This document shows positions 44,427-55,498 of a stretch of DNA of 64,000 nt, in pieces. Within the stretch, counting starts at the first letter, position 1, and every line of letters starts with the position of its first letter. Location: assembly GCA_001599595.1 (NCBI GenBank), contig BCHH01000001.1:1391935-1455934 (forward strand). Reading direction: 5' to 3'. A model generated the notes under the pieces. It had not been told where the DNA came from, searched no databases, and saw only the letters and a list, made by a program, of their open reading frames with translations. This DNA is from Beverwykella pulmonaria (Eukaryota; Ascomycota; Dothideomycetes; Pleosporales; Melanommataceae). Both the position numbers and the translations under genes were made by a program.

Positions 44427-44795
44427 CTTGGGAGGTCAGCGGGGGGTTCAATTGGCGTGGGCGGGAGCGTACTTTGGCGATGTGTGGTGGAGCGGAGAGG
44501 GTTGAGGGGGTCTGGCGGGCGTGTTGGAGTGACTTGCGTGACATCGAACGATGAGGGCCTGCCAAGCGATGGGCTAGCTTCCCTTGAGAAGCACTGACCA
44601 CCCAGACCTTCACTTTTTTGCGCGCCTTGCTCTCGGTCAACACCCCGCCGTCGCAACGTCCCCACTGTCGCAGCCACGCCTGGCCCAACTTCCTCACGGA
44701 CTTTCCTGGCTTTCATCTCCTCGTATTGCAGCAGTCTCCCTTGCGACATCGCACCCAACTCCCCACGTTAGGCGAGCGCGCAAGGCGCAGGCACA
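44427..44795. promoter_or_regulatory. Shared divergent promoter region, COX8 and MTR4
   Basis: 369 bp between opposed start codons. On the COX8 side a CCAAT pentamer (44455-44451) could be a HAP-complex site, as is usual for respiratory genes, although it is only about 25 bp from the ATG and may lie in the leader. Confidence 0.5.
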
Positions 44796-47700
44796 ATGGA
44801 CGATCTATTCGAGGTCTTTGAGGGCGGGCCGCAGAGCTCCAAGGACGTGGTGCCCAAGAAGAGCAAAAAGCGTCAGGCCAATGGCGACGTCAAGTCACCC
44901 ATCGAGGATACGCACATGGAAGACGTTTCGTCCACAGTCGCCGATGCAGCACCCGAGAACGCATCGTCGCAGATACAGAAGCGCCTCAAGCGCGACCTCG
45001 AGCCCGAGCCGGTGGTGACGGACGACTTCGAAACGGAGCAGTCGCGGGAGGTCGCTGCAGCGGCTGGGCTCCAGGCACAGCAGGACGGACAGGCTGTGGT
45101 GCTTTCACATCAAGTGCGCCATCAGGTCGCCCTCCCGCCGGACTACGACTACATCCCCATTTCGGAGCACAAGCCACCAGAGGAACCAGCCAAGACGTAT
45201 CCCTTCACCCTCGATCCATTCCAGCAAGTTTCCATTGCATCGATCCAGCGAAACGAGAGCGTACTCGTGTCTGCGCATACTTCGGCAGGAAAAACCGTCG
45301 TGGCCGAATACGCCATTGCGCAGTGTCTGAAGAACAACCAGCGTGTCATATACACGAGTCCAATCAAGGCGCTAAGCAACCAAAAGTACCGCGAGTTCAT
45401 GGCGGAATTCGGCGATGTTGGGCTCATGACAGGCGATGTCACCATCAACCCCACAGCAACATGTTTGGTCATGACGACCGAGATTCTACGATCCATGCTT
45501 TACCGGGGCTCCGAGATCATGCGCGAGGTGGCATGGGTCATCTTCGATGAAGTACATTATCTGCGCGACAAGTCTCGTGGCGTGGTGTGGGAAGAGACGA
45601 TTATTCTGCTGCCAGACAAAGTCCGCTACGTGTTCCTCTCCGCAACCATCCCGAACGCAATGCAATTCGCAGAGTGGATTGTCAAGACCCACGGCCAGCC
45701 ATGCCATGTTGTCTACACCGACTTCCGACCGACACCCCTTCAACACTACTTCTTCCCCGCCGGTGCTGACGGCATACATTTGGTCGTAGACGAGAAGGGC
45801 ACATTTCGAGAAGAGAATTTTCAGAAGGCCATGGCATCCATTGCAGAAAAGGCTGGCAGCGACCCAGCCGATGCCATGGCGAAGCGGAAAGGAAGAGGAA
45901 AGGACAAGAAAACTAACAAGGGGGGAAACAAGGATCAGACCGACATCTACAAAATTGTGAAGATGATCATGGTCAAGAACTACAACCCTGTCATTGTGTT
46001 CAGCTTCAGTAAGAGGGAGTGCGAGAACTATGCGCTGTCCATGAGTACGCTCGCCTTCAACGATGACTCGGAGAAGAACATGGTATCCAAAGTCTTCAAC
46101 AGCGCTATCGAGATGCTCTCAGAAGAGGACCGCCAGCTTCCGCAGATCCAGCACATTCTGCCCCTTCTCCGACGCGGTATTGGAGTTCATCACTCTGGAC
46201 TTCTGCCTATCTTGAAGGAGACGATCGAGATCTTGTTCCAGGAAGGCCTGATCAAGGTTTTGTTTGCGACAGAAACATTCTCTATTGGCCTGAACATGCC
46301 TGCGAAAACCGTAGTCTTCACCAGCGTTCGAAAATTTGACGGCGTCTCCCAGCGTTGGGTCACTCCGTCCGAGTTCATTCAGATGTCAGGTCGAGCGGGT
46401 CGTCGAGGTCTTGACGAACGCGGTATTGTCATCATGATGATCGGGGAGCAGATGGAACCCGCGATAGCAAAAGAAATCGTGCGTGGACAGCAAGACAATT
46501 TGAACTCTGCATTCCACCTAGGCTACAACATGGTTCTCAATCTCATGAGGGTTGAGGGTATTTCTCCAGAATACATGTTGGAGCGTTGCTTCTTCCAATT
46601 CCAGAACACTGCGAGTGTGTCTGGCCTAGAAAAGCGTAAGTTTAGCACCATACGTTCGAACATTCCTTGGCTAACATAGTATAGAACTGCACGACCTTGA
46701 ATACGAAAAAACACATATGAACATCACGGACGAGCCTACTATAAAGGAGTACTATCAGCTACGGCAGCAACTGGACACGCTCACCAAAGACATGCGCGAT
46801 GTGATCATGCATCCAAACTTCTGCTTACCATTTCTGCAGCCCGGCCGTCTCGTGAAAGTCAAGTACAAGGACCATGATTTCGGATGGGGTGCGGTGGTCA
46901 ATTTCAGTAGCCGAAAGGCGAGCAAGGGCGAAGTCCTAACTCCCCAGCAGTCCTTTATCGTTGACGTACTAATCCCTGTTGCGAACGATGTCAAATTTGC
47001 ACCACAGACGAGCGACGGCCTGCCTCCAGGTATTCGACCTCCTGCACCCAGCGAAAAGGGCAAAATGGAAGTTGTACCTATACTGTTATCATGCATCGAT
47101 GCCATTGGGCATCTTCGCGTTTTCCTGCCCGTCGATCTCAAATCAGTTGAGCAGAGGAACAACGTCCGGAAAGCGTTGGATGAAGTGAAGAAGAGGTTCC
47201 CAGATGGAATTGCTATTCTGGATCCAATTGAGAATATGAAGATCACGGACGACTCATTCAAGAAGCTTCTCCGGGTAAGTCGAGGAAACCATTCCGTATG
47301 TGTCACCTATCTGACTTGACCAGAAAATTGAGGTGCTCGAATCGAAACTCCTTAGCAACCCTCTTCACAATTCGCCAAGGTTGCCAGAACTCTATGAGCA
47401 ATACATGAACAAAATGGCGCTCTCGGAAAAAATCAAGGCTACCAAAAAAGAAATAGACAATGCATTGTCAGTGATGCAACTCGACGAGCTGAAAAACCGC
47501 AAGCGAGTCCTTCGACGATTGCAGTTCATCGACGAAGCCGACGTCATCCAGATGAAAGCTAGAGTAGCGTGCGAAATCAGTACTGGTGACGAGGTGGTGC
47601 TCACCGAGCTCCTGTTCGACAACTTCTTTATCGACTTGACGCCAGAGCAGTGCGCTGCCTGCCTAAGCTGTTTCATATTCGAGGAGAAGAGCACCGAGAC

Positions 47701-48117
47701 TCCAGCTCTGAAGGAAGAGCTAGCCAAGCCGTACCGTAAGATTCGTGAAAAGGCGAAGGAGGTTGCCAAGGTTTCACGGGAGAGCAAGCTACCTCTTGAC
47801 GAGGAGGAGTATTTAAACACGTTCAAATTCCAGCTCATGGAAGTTGTCTTCGCCTGGACCAAGGGCGCCTCGTTTGCGGCGATTTGGTAGGTTGCCTACA
47901 TGGTATTGGTGACCTTGTTTGCTGACATATCTATAGCAAAATGACGGACGTGTACGAGGGCAGTCTTATCCGACTGTTCAGACGACTGGAAGAGCTGCTC
48001 CGACAAATTGCCCAAGCAGCCAAAGTAATGGGCAGCGAGGAGCTCGAGCAGAAATTCACGGCGGCATTAGGGTTAGTTAGAAGGGACTTGGTCGCTGCCC
48101 AGTCTTTGTATCTATAA
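44796..48117 (+). CDS. MTR4: ATP-dependent RNA helicase Mtr4 (exosome cofactor, TRAMP subunit)
   Basis: Four exons with introns 46636-46684, 47275-47323 and 47887-47936, 1057 residues. The N-terminal 120 residues are acidic and disordered. Helicase motifs in order: Q-motif area [11 protein letters not shown], Walker [39 protein letters not shown] (motif II), FLSATIPN (motif III), [32 protein letters not shown] and [15 protein letters not shown] (motif VI). The arch/KOW insert ([22 protein letters not shown]) distinguishes Mtr4 and Ski2 from other DExH helicases, and [14 protein letters not shown] before the core is Mtr4-type. The C-terminal helical bundle ends with [18 protein letters not shown]. 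It unwinds and feeds nuclear RNA into the exosome. Essential in yeast. Confidence 0.97.
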
Positions 48118-48665
48118 TTCAAGTAGGTTCTTGGTAATGGTCTGTACTGTATCATAACAATTTTTCCGTCGGCGCAGATTTTTTTGGCGGCCTTGCATCT
48201 TCATCTTCATCGCCCTGCTCCCCTGTATGCAGGAGGAACAAGCTGTTGGTGCATGCATAAAATCATGCTATAATAGTAAGCAAGGAGGCATCGGCGCTAA
48301 AAAGGGGCGGACAGTGAATGTGCATTCTGGATAACAGAAAGTACTAAAACTAGCAGTGAATGAGAATCCTCATCCAACTACATTTTATTGAGTGTAAAGG
48401 GCATCTAGATGCGGTGACGTTGTTTGTTCACACCATAGTGTGTCGTGATTGGCCGGCTCAATCTCGGCCTAGCGCTGGGCTGTAGCTCGGACTTATTCGT
48501 ATTCTTGCCTCTTCGCTCCCACAACAACCACAAGCCAGGGACACCAGGTTCATCACACCGTTAACAATCACCACCACGAGCGTCTGCTGTCACCAAGCGG
48601 CTTCCATTTTCCCGTCAACAGCGCATACCCGCTGTGTCCTCTCTCCGTTTGCGGGTTCCCCCAGC
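48118..48665 (+). promoter_or_regulatory. MTR4 3' flank and STS1 promoter
   Basis: 548 bp. Around 48450 the sequence GATTGGCC carries an ATTGG (inverted CCAAT). The last 150 bp before the STS1 ATG are pyrimidine-rich and look like a leader. No gene was seen. Confidence 0.4.
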
Positions 48666-49690
48666 ATGAACGTCATCAACCTCAACCAGCACTTCGCACC
48701 CCCTCCCCACCTACTGAACAACCGCCTCTCGCCCTCCCGCAACAGTACGTCGCTGCACATTCCCCCCCACCACCACCATCACCCGCCCAGCGCAGCTGCT
48801 AACGTTCATGCTCTGTAGTTTTCTCCTCGTCCTCCATGTCCAGTCGCAAGCGGAAAGCTGACGATGAAGGAAGTGGCGGCGACGACGACCGCATGTCGGC
48901 ATCCCCGTCTGGTTCTCCTGCCGTCCTCACACGGAAACTCCCCCGACACTCCACAAAGCGGATGCGCACAAACGTCTCGGGACGTCCTCTGCCCCTACCC
49001 CGACTGCTCGAGACGCTGAGCGCCGACGAAATGCGGAGTATCCTTCAATCGATATGCGAGCGTCGTCCAGAGATCGGCAACGAGGTCATCACCACGGCTC
49101 CCCGACCGAGCGTACAGTCAACACTGGAGGTCCTTGGAAAATACGAGACCAACTTCCGAGCTGCCTTCCCCTTTGGTGGACGTGGCTCTTCAGACTACAC
49201 ATACAACCGTGTCCGCCAACATCTCATCGAACTCCTTGAGTCTCTGAAAGACTTCACCCCTCACTTCCTGCCGCCGAACGAATCTCAACCCGCCACATCA
49301 CTGGCCTTCCTGGATGGGGCAACCGACATTATTCATCGACTTCCTGATTGGGACACGTACCAACACAATCGGCACAAGCAAGAGGCATATGAAGAGATGG
49401 CAAAGGCATGGGCTGCAGTTATTCAAGAAGCGGCAAAGAAAGCTGGTGGAATCCAACTGCAGTACGGCGGCTGGGATCAGAAGATTGCGAAGCACAACGA
49501 AATTTCGGGTGGCCGCATGCAAGAGGCAGTTAACGAGTTGCGCGGAAGTCTAGGTTGGATGGAGGGTGATGCACCATCATCAGCGCCTGGTGGTCCTGGA
49601 AACGCCCCTGCCGATCCCATGTCCATCCGTCAGCAGCTGTTGAATGGAACTTACGGGATGGGTGCGCCCGCTGGCGTTGGCGCCTGGTAA
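48666..49690 (+). CDS. STS1: Proteasome nuclear tethering factor (Sts1/Cut8 family)
   Basis: Two exons (48666-48744 and 48819-49690, intron 74 bp), 316 residues. Exon 1 gives [20 protein letters not shown] and an SPSRN end; splicing continues as [18 protein letters not shown]. The [11 protein letters not shown] element and the RKRKADDE nuclear-localisation-like cluster followed by MSASPSGSP are typical of Cut8/Sts1 N-termini. The folded part includes [20 protein letters not shown] and [22 protein letters not shown], a helical bundle that binds proteasomes at the nuclear envelope. Starting at the second-exon ATG (48836), as a plain ORF would, loses the conserved first 32 residues. Complete and of usual length. 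Confidence 0.92.
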
Positions 49691-50673
49691 TGCCTTCCAT
49701 AGTCCCTCGTATGACTGAAGGAAATGAACAACGGGGTGGATTCATGTGCTTGGATTGTGGAGCAACATGGATGCTTCCATCCAAATGAGGTAATTGCCTC
49801 CCACTACAATAGCACGCTCCGCGATCAACCATTTGCACACTCGACTCGTATCTGGACGACAGCGTTGCACATTGCTACATGATTTGGGCGCGCTAGACGA
49901 GAAAGCACTGCAATCAGTGTGGCTACGAACTACTGGATCGATCGGCATGGAGAATGGTTCTCTCAATAACGACTTGGCTTTCAATGCATAGCGTGTCTAT
50001 CTGCTTTTCCGGCTGGCATTCTGGCGGTTCATTTATACTCTGGAGTTTGGGCTGGGCTTGGTTCTTTTCGGCCTGTATCTCCATGTCTACATGGTTTACC
50101 AAGTCGGCGTAATGTCTCTTTCCATTATTATACACCTCGGTAGCTATGGCGGTTAGTATTAGGAGGCAAGCGGAGGATAGCTCTTGCTTTGGTGAATAGA
50201 TCTCATTTGTGTAGTATCCTGCGGTCGTGATGTGTAGGTGAATATGTATATTCTGAGCGACAATCTTGCGTTGGGAGGTGCGTGGCAAAATGAGGGTTTA
50301 ATGCATTCCTATCATCTCTGCCTAGTGTTTCCTTTACATTTCTTTGTTTCTGGGTTTGGGGGGCCCTTTTAAAGAAGCTTTCTCGTTCGTTGGTGTCTGG
50401 TTTGGAAATATTGGGTTCGCACGATGATAGAACGGTTTCGAAGTTGGGCAAGCACGTGATAGCGCGACTGAGCGTTGAATCTTCAAATGCAACGATGTTC
50501 CAAGTTCTGCCCCTCCTACTCAACGGATTCTTCCCTACCACCGCGTGTTCTCACAGCACAGCTTCTATTGCCCTATCTAAACTCATCCTAGAGATATTTT
50601 CGTCCTTACTCTTTCTCTCCCTCTTATCTACCTTAAATCGTTTAGCTTCAGCCTTGTGTACGATCCCCCAACC
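49691..50673. other. Intergenic with unsupported minus-strand ORFs
   Basis: 983 bp. Overlapping minus-strand frames at 49923-50288 and 50203-50541 have charged, low-similarity sequence and no recognisable family, and I do not call them genes. The pyrimidine-rich 50560-50640 segment is probably the leader of the DUF7918 gene. Confidence 0.4.
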
Positions 50674-51833
50674 ATGGCTGTCCTGGACGAAGTTCCGGGA
50701 TTAGAAGTCGAGGTCATCATCAGGAAGACGCCAATCCAAGAATACGACGATGACGAAGAAGAGGGGCCACCCAAAACCGTCACGAAGTACATTGAGGCAA
50801 CGTCTGGAACAGAATTCGGGGTGCAATACAGCTTCACACATGATTTCAACGCCAAGCACTCTGTCAGTGCGCATATACACTTAGATGGAAAATATGCCGA
50901 CAGTTTCGCTCATGACAAGAACAAAAAGGATCTTCATCGCAATCAACACTACCGCCATTACGCAGCTGTGAGGAGGGAGGGGACCGAGTGGTTTGAGAGG
51001 AAGTTCTGCTTTACACAGCTCAGTACTGGTACGCATTTTCAGGCGCATCATCTCAACTTACAGATTTTGATCATTTGTACAGATGATAGTGATATCCGCG
51101 GTATTGGAGAAGAGCTGAAGAAGGAATTAAAAGACCTTGGCACCATATCGGTCAGCTTCTTCTGGGTTAACTATCTTGGAATAAAGACCGAATCTGCGAA
51201 CTCCGGGTTAGCTTTCACGACCCTTGGAACGATCCCTGAAAAGGCGTTGAAGGGTAGTGCCGTCTCGCACCAAACTACGTAAGTTGCCATGAGGCGTCGA
51301 AAGCAGTTAATTTAACCGTGTCCAGCCTCGGGGCGCCAATGCCTATTGCAGCGATCCATTATAGCCGCGTCGAATGGGTTTATGGTAGGGTCCCATTCGC
51401 TACCTATACGTTCAAGTATCGATCAAAGAGTAAGCCACGTCTCCGTTATTCTCGTTACCAATGCTGATTTTTTGGGTAAGACGCTCTCAAGTCGCTGTTA
51501 GTCATCCCACGAAACCCAAGTCCGATACTGCTTCATGAGAGAGACGTAGACAATATGAGCCCAGAGGAAATGAGAGAGATTCTACGTCGTCAACGCGTAA
51601 GTTGAGAGCCCTTGTGACGGCATAATATATCACTAATGTTCAACCAGCAGCAGGAAGGCTCAACCGTTATGATCAAGACAGAACGAGTGAAGCGGGAACG
51701 ATCTCGCGACTGCAGCGAGGTACTCAGCAGACAAGACAATGATGATGAGGTTACCTTCGTCTCAGAAAAACGTCTAAGGCTCCTTCCCTCCATCATCAAC
51801 GAAAATGGCGTAGAGATCTTGGACCTGACTTGA
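50674..51833 (+). CDS. DUF7918-family protein with C-terminal SUMO-interacting-like motif
   Basis: Five exons (50674-51028, 51083-51278, 51326-51429, 51481-51596, 51648-51833), 318 residues. The N-terminal 210 residues read MAVLDEVPGLEVEVIIRKT, an acidic linker (YDDDEEEGPPKTVTKYIE), then beta-strand-rich text (GTEFGVQYSFTHDF, HIHLDGKYAD). This is the fungal DUF7918 fold, which is common but uncharacterised. The C-terminal part has MSPEEMREILRRQR, a charged stretch (KTERVKRERSRDC), and ends VEILDLT, the hydrophobic V-x-I-L plus acidic pattern of SUMO-interacting motifs. Other members of the group often end in a similar I-D-L-T. The third intron's acceptor (GGTAAG at 51480) is chosen for frame. 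Likely nuclear, role unknown. Confidence 0.75.
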
Positions 51834-53125
51834 TTGCTTTGTGCTGAGACAGCGCATTTCGAAAGTGAGCAGCAATCAAGACGGTGGACAGCATTCGTCG
51901 ATAGTGGATTTCATCGTTGCGACGCTCGCTGGTGGTGTTCATAAAAAGCCACACTGCTAGGTTCTTTCCTTTTGGGTTTTGGTTTCTCTCTTAATATTTG
52001 ATACTCTGATTTATGTAACGTAGGGTGGGGTGGTATATCGCCCGGCTTTGGTCGGCGCATAGGCGTTACGCTATTTGGTAACATGGCGTACATGGCGGTG
52101 AATCTATTCATGGGCTCATAAATGTATAGGTAACCATTGATCACAGTCAGATTCATTCTAGTCGATATCTTCTTGTCTCTATCAGGGCTTCTTATCCTGC
52201 TTTCTTACTCTGCTTCACCGCTCATCCCGGTCTTGATCATTCCTGGTCTCTCGCTTCAAGAACATCCATATATATCAAAAAAAAAAAAAAAAAAACCCTT
52301 ATACTTGCTCTCACCCCTTATATTCTTTCACTCCATCTCTCGCCCAACCAATTACCGCAACGCAAATCGACAATTCAATTCAAACCGTCAAGGCAATCTC
52401 CGCCCACCGTCCAAGTCTTGAGAGTCACAATCGAACCCGAAGGTACCGTAATACTTCGCCAGTTTGAACAGATCCTTTTATCTACCTACTATAATTGCTT
52501 GTGGGCATTTTTTAGTATATACTTCTTGCTTTCTTTTCCATCCGCTCGGACTAATACCTATGAGCTAATATGTATTGGGAAATATGCTTGCCGTCATTTC
52601 AAGCTTGCAAAAGCTGCTTTGGTAAACCTAGATTCACCCTTTACCCACGTTACAGTATCTCTTGTGAGGTATTCCTGGGTAAAATCTAGCTCCCTTCGCT
52701 CAACGTCTAGAGGTACTTTTCTATTTTCGCAAACACTTGCTCGAATTGATGCTTCTTCTTACTTGCTATCCCCAGCCCTCCATATCTTGTACCGAAGACC
52801 GCCAATATCTGCTGTTACATGGGTCTCTCGATATTGGTCTAAGTTTCATCAGATTGGGGTAGATTTGTTAGTTTTTGAGGGATAATACCAGAGGGAAGTT
52901 ACCCCTCTGCTTACGTCACCGCCATCCCTCGTTCCTGCCAAGTTCGCTAATTCTGCCACCGCCTTCGGGGACCGCATAGCTTGACAGCTCCCTAAGCTTC
53001 GACATCCATATCACACTTACACACACTTTGCTTCCTCCAGCCACTTTACCTTCTAAGCCTCTCTCCGTACCCCGTGAAAACGCACTTTTATCTGCGCTTG
53101 GCTTGAATCTTAACGTAAGCCCGTA
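51834..53125. other. Intergenic with A19 tract at 52277-52295
   Basis: 1.3 kb. The 156-codon frame at 52418-52885 begins with TTG and has no features, so it is left out. A pure A19 run lies at 52277-52295. A TTACGTCA element at 52911-52918 (CRE-like) lies about 210 bp before the VPS29 start. Confidence 0.45.
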
Positions 53126-53957
53126 ATGGCTTCCCGCCTCGTGCTCGTTCTCGGAGACCTCTTCATACCAGACCGCGCTCCCGTACGTTTCGAATCTATT
53201 GTGTATGTATCGCTAGACCTTACCAGCTCACAGGAAGCATAGGATATACCGCAGAAGGTGCGTAGACGTCCCACGTCTCACCCCCCAACCTCCACACCTA
53301 CAAACAATGCGACATCCAACCTCCCAGTCGCGAGCCTACGCTGACCTATGATAGTTCAAAAAACTCCTGGCGCCCGGAAAAATCGGCCAAATACTCTGCT
53401 TAGGTAACATAACCGACAAAGGAACCTTCGAGTTTCTCCGGGGCATAGCTCCGGACCTTCAAATTGTCAAAGGCGACTTCGACGTCGAAGCGCCCAACCT
53501 CGCACTCTCAAAAGTAGTCACGCATGGCTCTCTCCGCATCGGCTTCACGCACGGACACACCATCGTGCCGCCGGGGGACTGGGATAGCTTGTTGATTGCG
53601 GCACGGCAGATGGATGTGGATGTGTTGCTTTGGGGAGGCACGCATAAATTCGAGGCGTATGAGATGGAGGGGAAATTCTTTGTAAATCCGGGGAGTGCGA
53701 CAGGGGCTATGACGACGGGGTGGTGGGCAGAGGAGGAGGATCCTACGCCTAGTTTTGTGCTAATGGATGTAAGTTCTCCTCTCAGTAAATTGCCGTGATT
53801 GAGAGAGATGGGGCATGGTGGCTAACAAAACGAACCACAGGTCCAGGGCGATGTTCTTGTGCTGTATGTGTACCAGCTGCGCAAGGACGCGAACGGCGCG
53901 GAGACGGTGGCCGTGGAGAAAGTCTCATTTCGGAAAAACGGCGGCGGTGTATCATAG
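53126..53957 (+). CDS. VPS29: Retromer subunit Vps29
   Basis: Four exons: 53126-53182, a 15-nt micro-exon 53243-53257, 53355-53768 and 53841-53957, giving 200 residues. MASRLVLVLGDLFIPDRAP joins DIPQK (micro-exon) and FKKLLAPGKIGQILCLGNI, the unmistakable start of Vps29. Its metallophosphoesterase-like fold is seen in GNITDKGTFEFLR, VKGDFD, IGFTHGHTIVPPGD and LWGGTHKFEA. The last two exons give NPGSATGA, SFVLMDVQGDVLVLYVYQL. Vps29 binds Vps35 in the cargo-selective retromer core on endosomes and is not an active phosphatase. Without the micro-exon the frame is kept (15 nt) but five conserved residues are lost. Confidence 0.94.
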
Positions 53958-54385
53958 AGCATGCACACAGACTCGGTTTCCATATCCAGCGGACTTACCT
54001 GCATGGCATGCTGCGAGCGTCGTAGTGTCACATTCCTCAGCGTACATTTCAGATTATTAACTGCCGGAGCGTGAACCCGAAGCGCGTATCTTCGTTGTAC
54101 CACTGTCGTGGCGCCGTCGTGGCACCACACATAGAAGAAGACGCGGTTAAAGGCAGAATCTATCTGTCTGGACGAACATGTTGTGTTCAATTGTGAATGT
54201 TTACCCCCGATTATTCCGAGCGGGGACTTCGTCTCAGCTTTTCTGGTTTGTGTACTCCAGTTTGTCTAGCCCACATTTTGTCTATGTCTAGCCCTGAGCT
54301 ACTGATGAAGCTCTATACTACGTTCTAGCGGAATTAGCCTCGCACCACGTAAGCGAGTAACCATGATTCGTTCCCTATCGCTCCA
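53958..54385. other. Convergent 3' flanks of VPS29 and MET22
   Basis: 428 bp containing both 3' ends. Short frames overlap the VPS29 end on both strands and are shadows. Nothing else was seen. Confidence 0.5.
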
Positions 54386-55498
54386 TCACCGAGTCCTCTT
54401 CTCGAGAACCTCCTGCACAGCTTGCATGACGTGGTCAAAGCACCACGGCAGCGTGGCTACCATGCCAAAGTTCCTCTCGCCGAGGATAAGCCTGCCTTGC
54501 GAGAAGTCTATGTCGCCACCCTCAATGTCCTTGATGACGCCCCCGGCTTCCGTGAACAGCAATTGCCCACCAGCATGGTCCCACGTGCACGTAAATCTCT
54601 CCTTACCTGTGGGCAACCGCAACATCGCGTCCGTCGCGCCGAGCGTCAACGCAACATACTTGATCTGCTGCGCCCAGATAATCGTGCCGGGCCAACTACT
54701 AACCCCCAGCTTCTCAGCGACGGCGCGGTGTTCACCTTGCGAGAGCGACGACTTACCCAGCGTGCTCTCGATGAAGTTGAGTTGCGTCAGGGGCTTTGGG
54801 TCGCGCTGCAACAGCTCGACTCTGCGTGGTTCTCCTATACCAGCTGCGCGCATGCGGCGCACATACGTTCCGTGCCCCTTGACGGCCGAGAGCACGATAC
54901 CGTGGCCGGACAAGTCGACAAGGTCCTCGTGTATCGGTTGGCCGAGGGAACCCGCTTCGGCGTCGAAGTTGAGGTTTGGACACCCGATGACAGCGAGTTG
55001 TTGCTCACCGTCGACGAGGAGGCAGAGGCAGACTGCGTACTGTCTGCCCTCCATAAAGGTCGCGGTGCCATCCACGGGATCCATGACCCATACTCTTCCC
55101 CTCGCAGTCTCGGTGCCGTTCCCGCGGTCAATGAGATTGAGCATCTCGGACTTGCTCGCAGGGAACGTCAGTTTCGGCACGTCACTGGATGCGGAATCCG
55201 ACGACGACGACGAAGCTTGTTGCACAAGCATCCAGACTTGGTCGGCAAGTTGCTCATTCTTCCGCAGGGCGTCTGCAGACTCTTCGCCGAGGAATTGGTC
55301 CAAGGGGTACACGGCGCGCAGGGCGCTGATGAGGAGGGCCTGAGCGGCAAAATCGGCGATGGTCACGGGGGTGAGGTCGGGTTTTGTTTCCGCGCCAACA
55401 TGGTTGGAGAGCGAGCGGAGGACGCGTTTGGTGAGGAGGGAGGCAGAATGGATGGCGGCGAGGGCGAGGGCGAGCTCGGACGAGTATGGTGCTGCCAT
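54386..55498 (-). CDS. MET22: 3'(2'),5'-bisphosphate nucleotidase (Hal2/Met22)
   Basis: A single exon of 370 codons. Inositol-monophosphatase-superfamily motifs: FLGEESAD (metal-binding Glu pair), WVMDPVDGTATF (D-P-V-D-G-T, metal and substrate site) and CTWDHAGGQLLFTEAGG (W-D-x-A-G). The helix before them, TPVTIADFAAQALL, is typical of the PAP-phosphatase branch. The enzyme turns 3'-phosphoadenosine 5'-phosphate into AMP, keeping sulphate assimilation and RNA exonucleases free of PAP inhibition. In yeast it is the target of lithium and sodium toxicity. A sequence insert with Ser repeats (QQASSSSSDSASSDV) lies between the first two motifs. The dense open frame on the opposite strand is a GC-rich shadow. 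Confidence 0.95.
   Translation of the reverse strand: MAAPYSSELALALAAIHSASLLTKRVLRSLSNHVGAETKPDLTPVTIADFAAQALLISALRAVYPLDQFLGEESADALRKNEQLADQVWMLVQQASSSSSDSASSDVPKLTFPASKSEMLNLIDRGNGTETARGRVWVMDPVDGTATFMEGRQYAVCLCLLVDGEQQLAVIGCPNLNFDAEAGSLGQPIHEDLVDLSGHGIVLSAVKGHGTYVRRMRAAGIGEPRRVELLQRDPKPLTQLNFIESTLGKSSLSQGEHRAVAEKLGVSSWPGTIIWAQQIKYVALTLGATDAMLRLPTGKERFTCTWDHAGGQLLFTEAGGVIKDIEGGDIDFSQGRLILGERNFGMVATLPWCFDHVMQAVQEVLEKRTR

Noticed and set aside
52418..52885. 156-codon plus-strand ORF before VPS29
   Set aside because: No ATG at its start, no recognisable domain, Ser/Leu/Tyr-rich composition as in AT-rich spacer.
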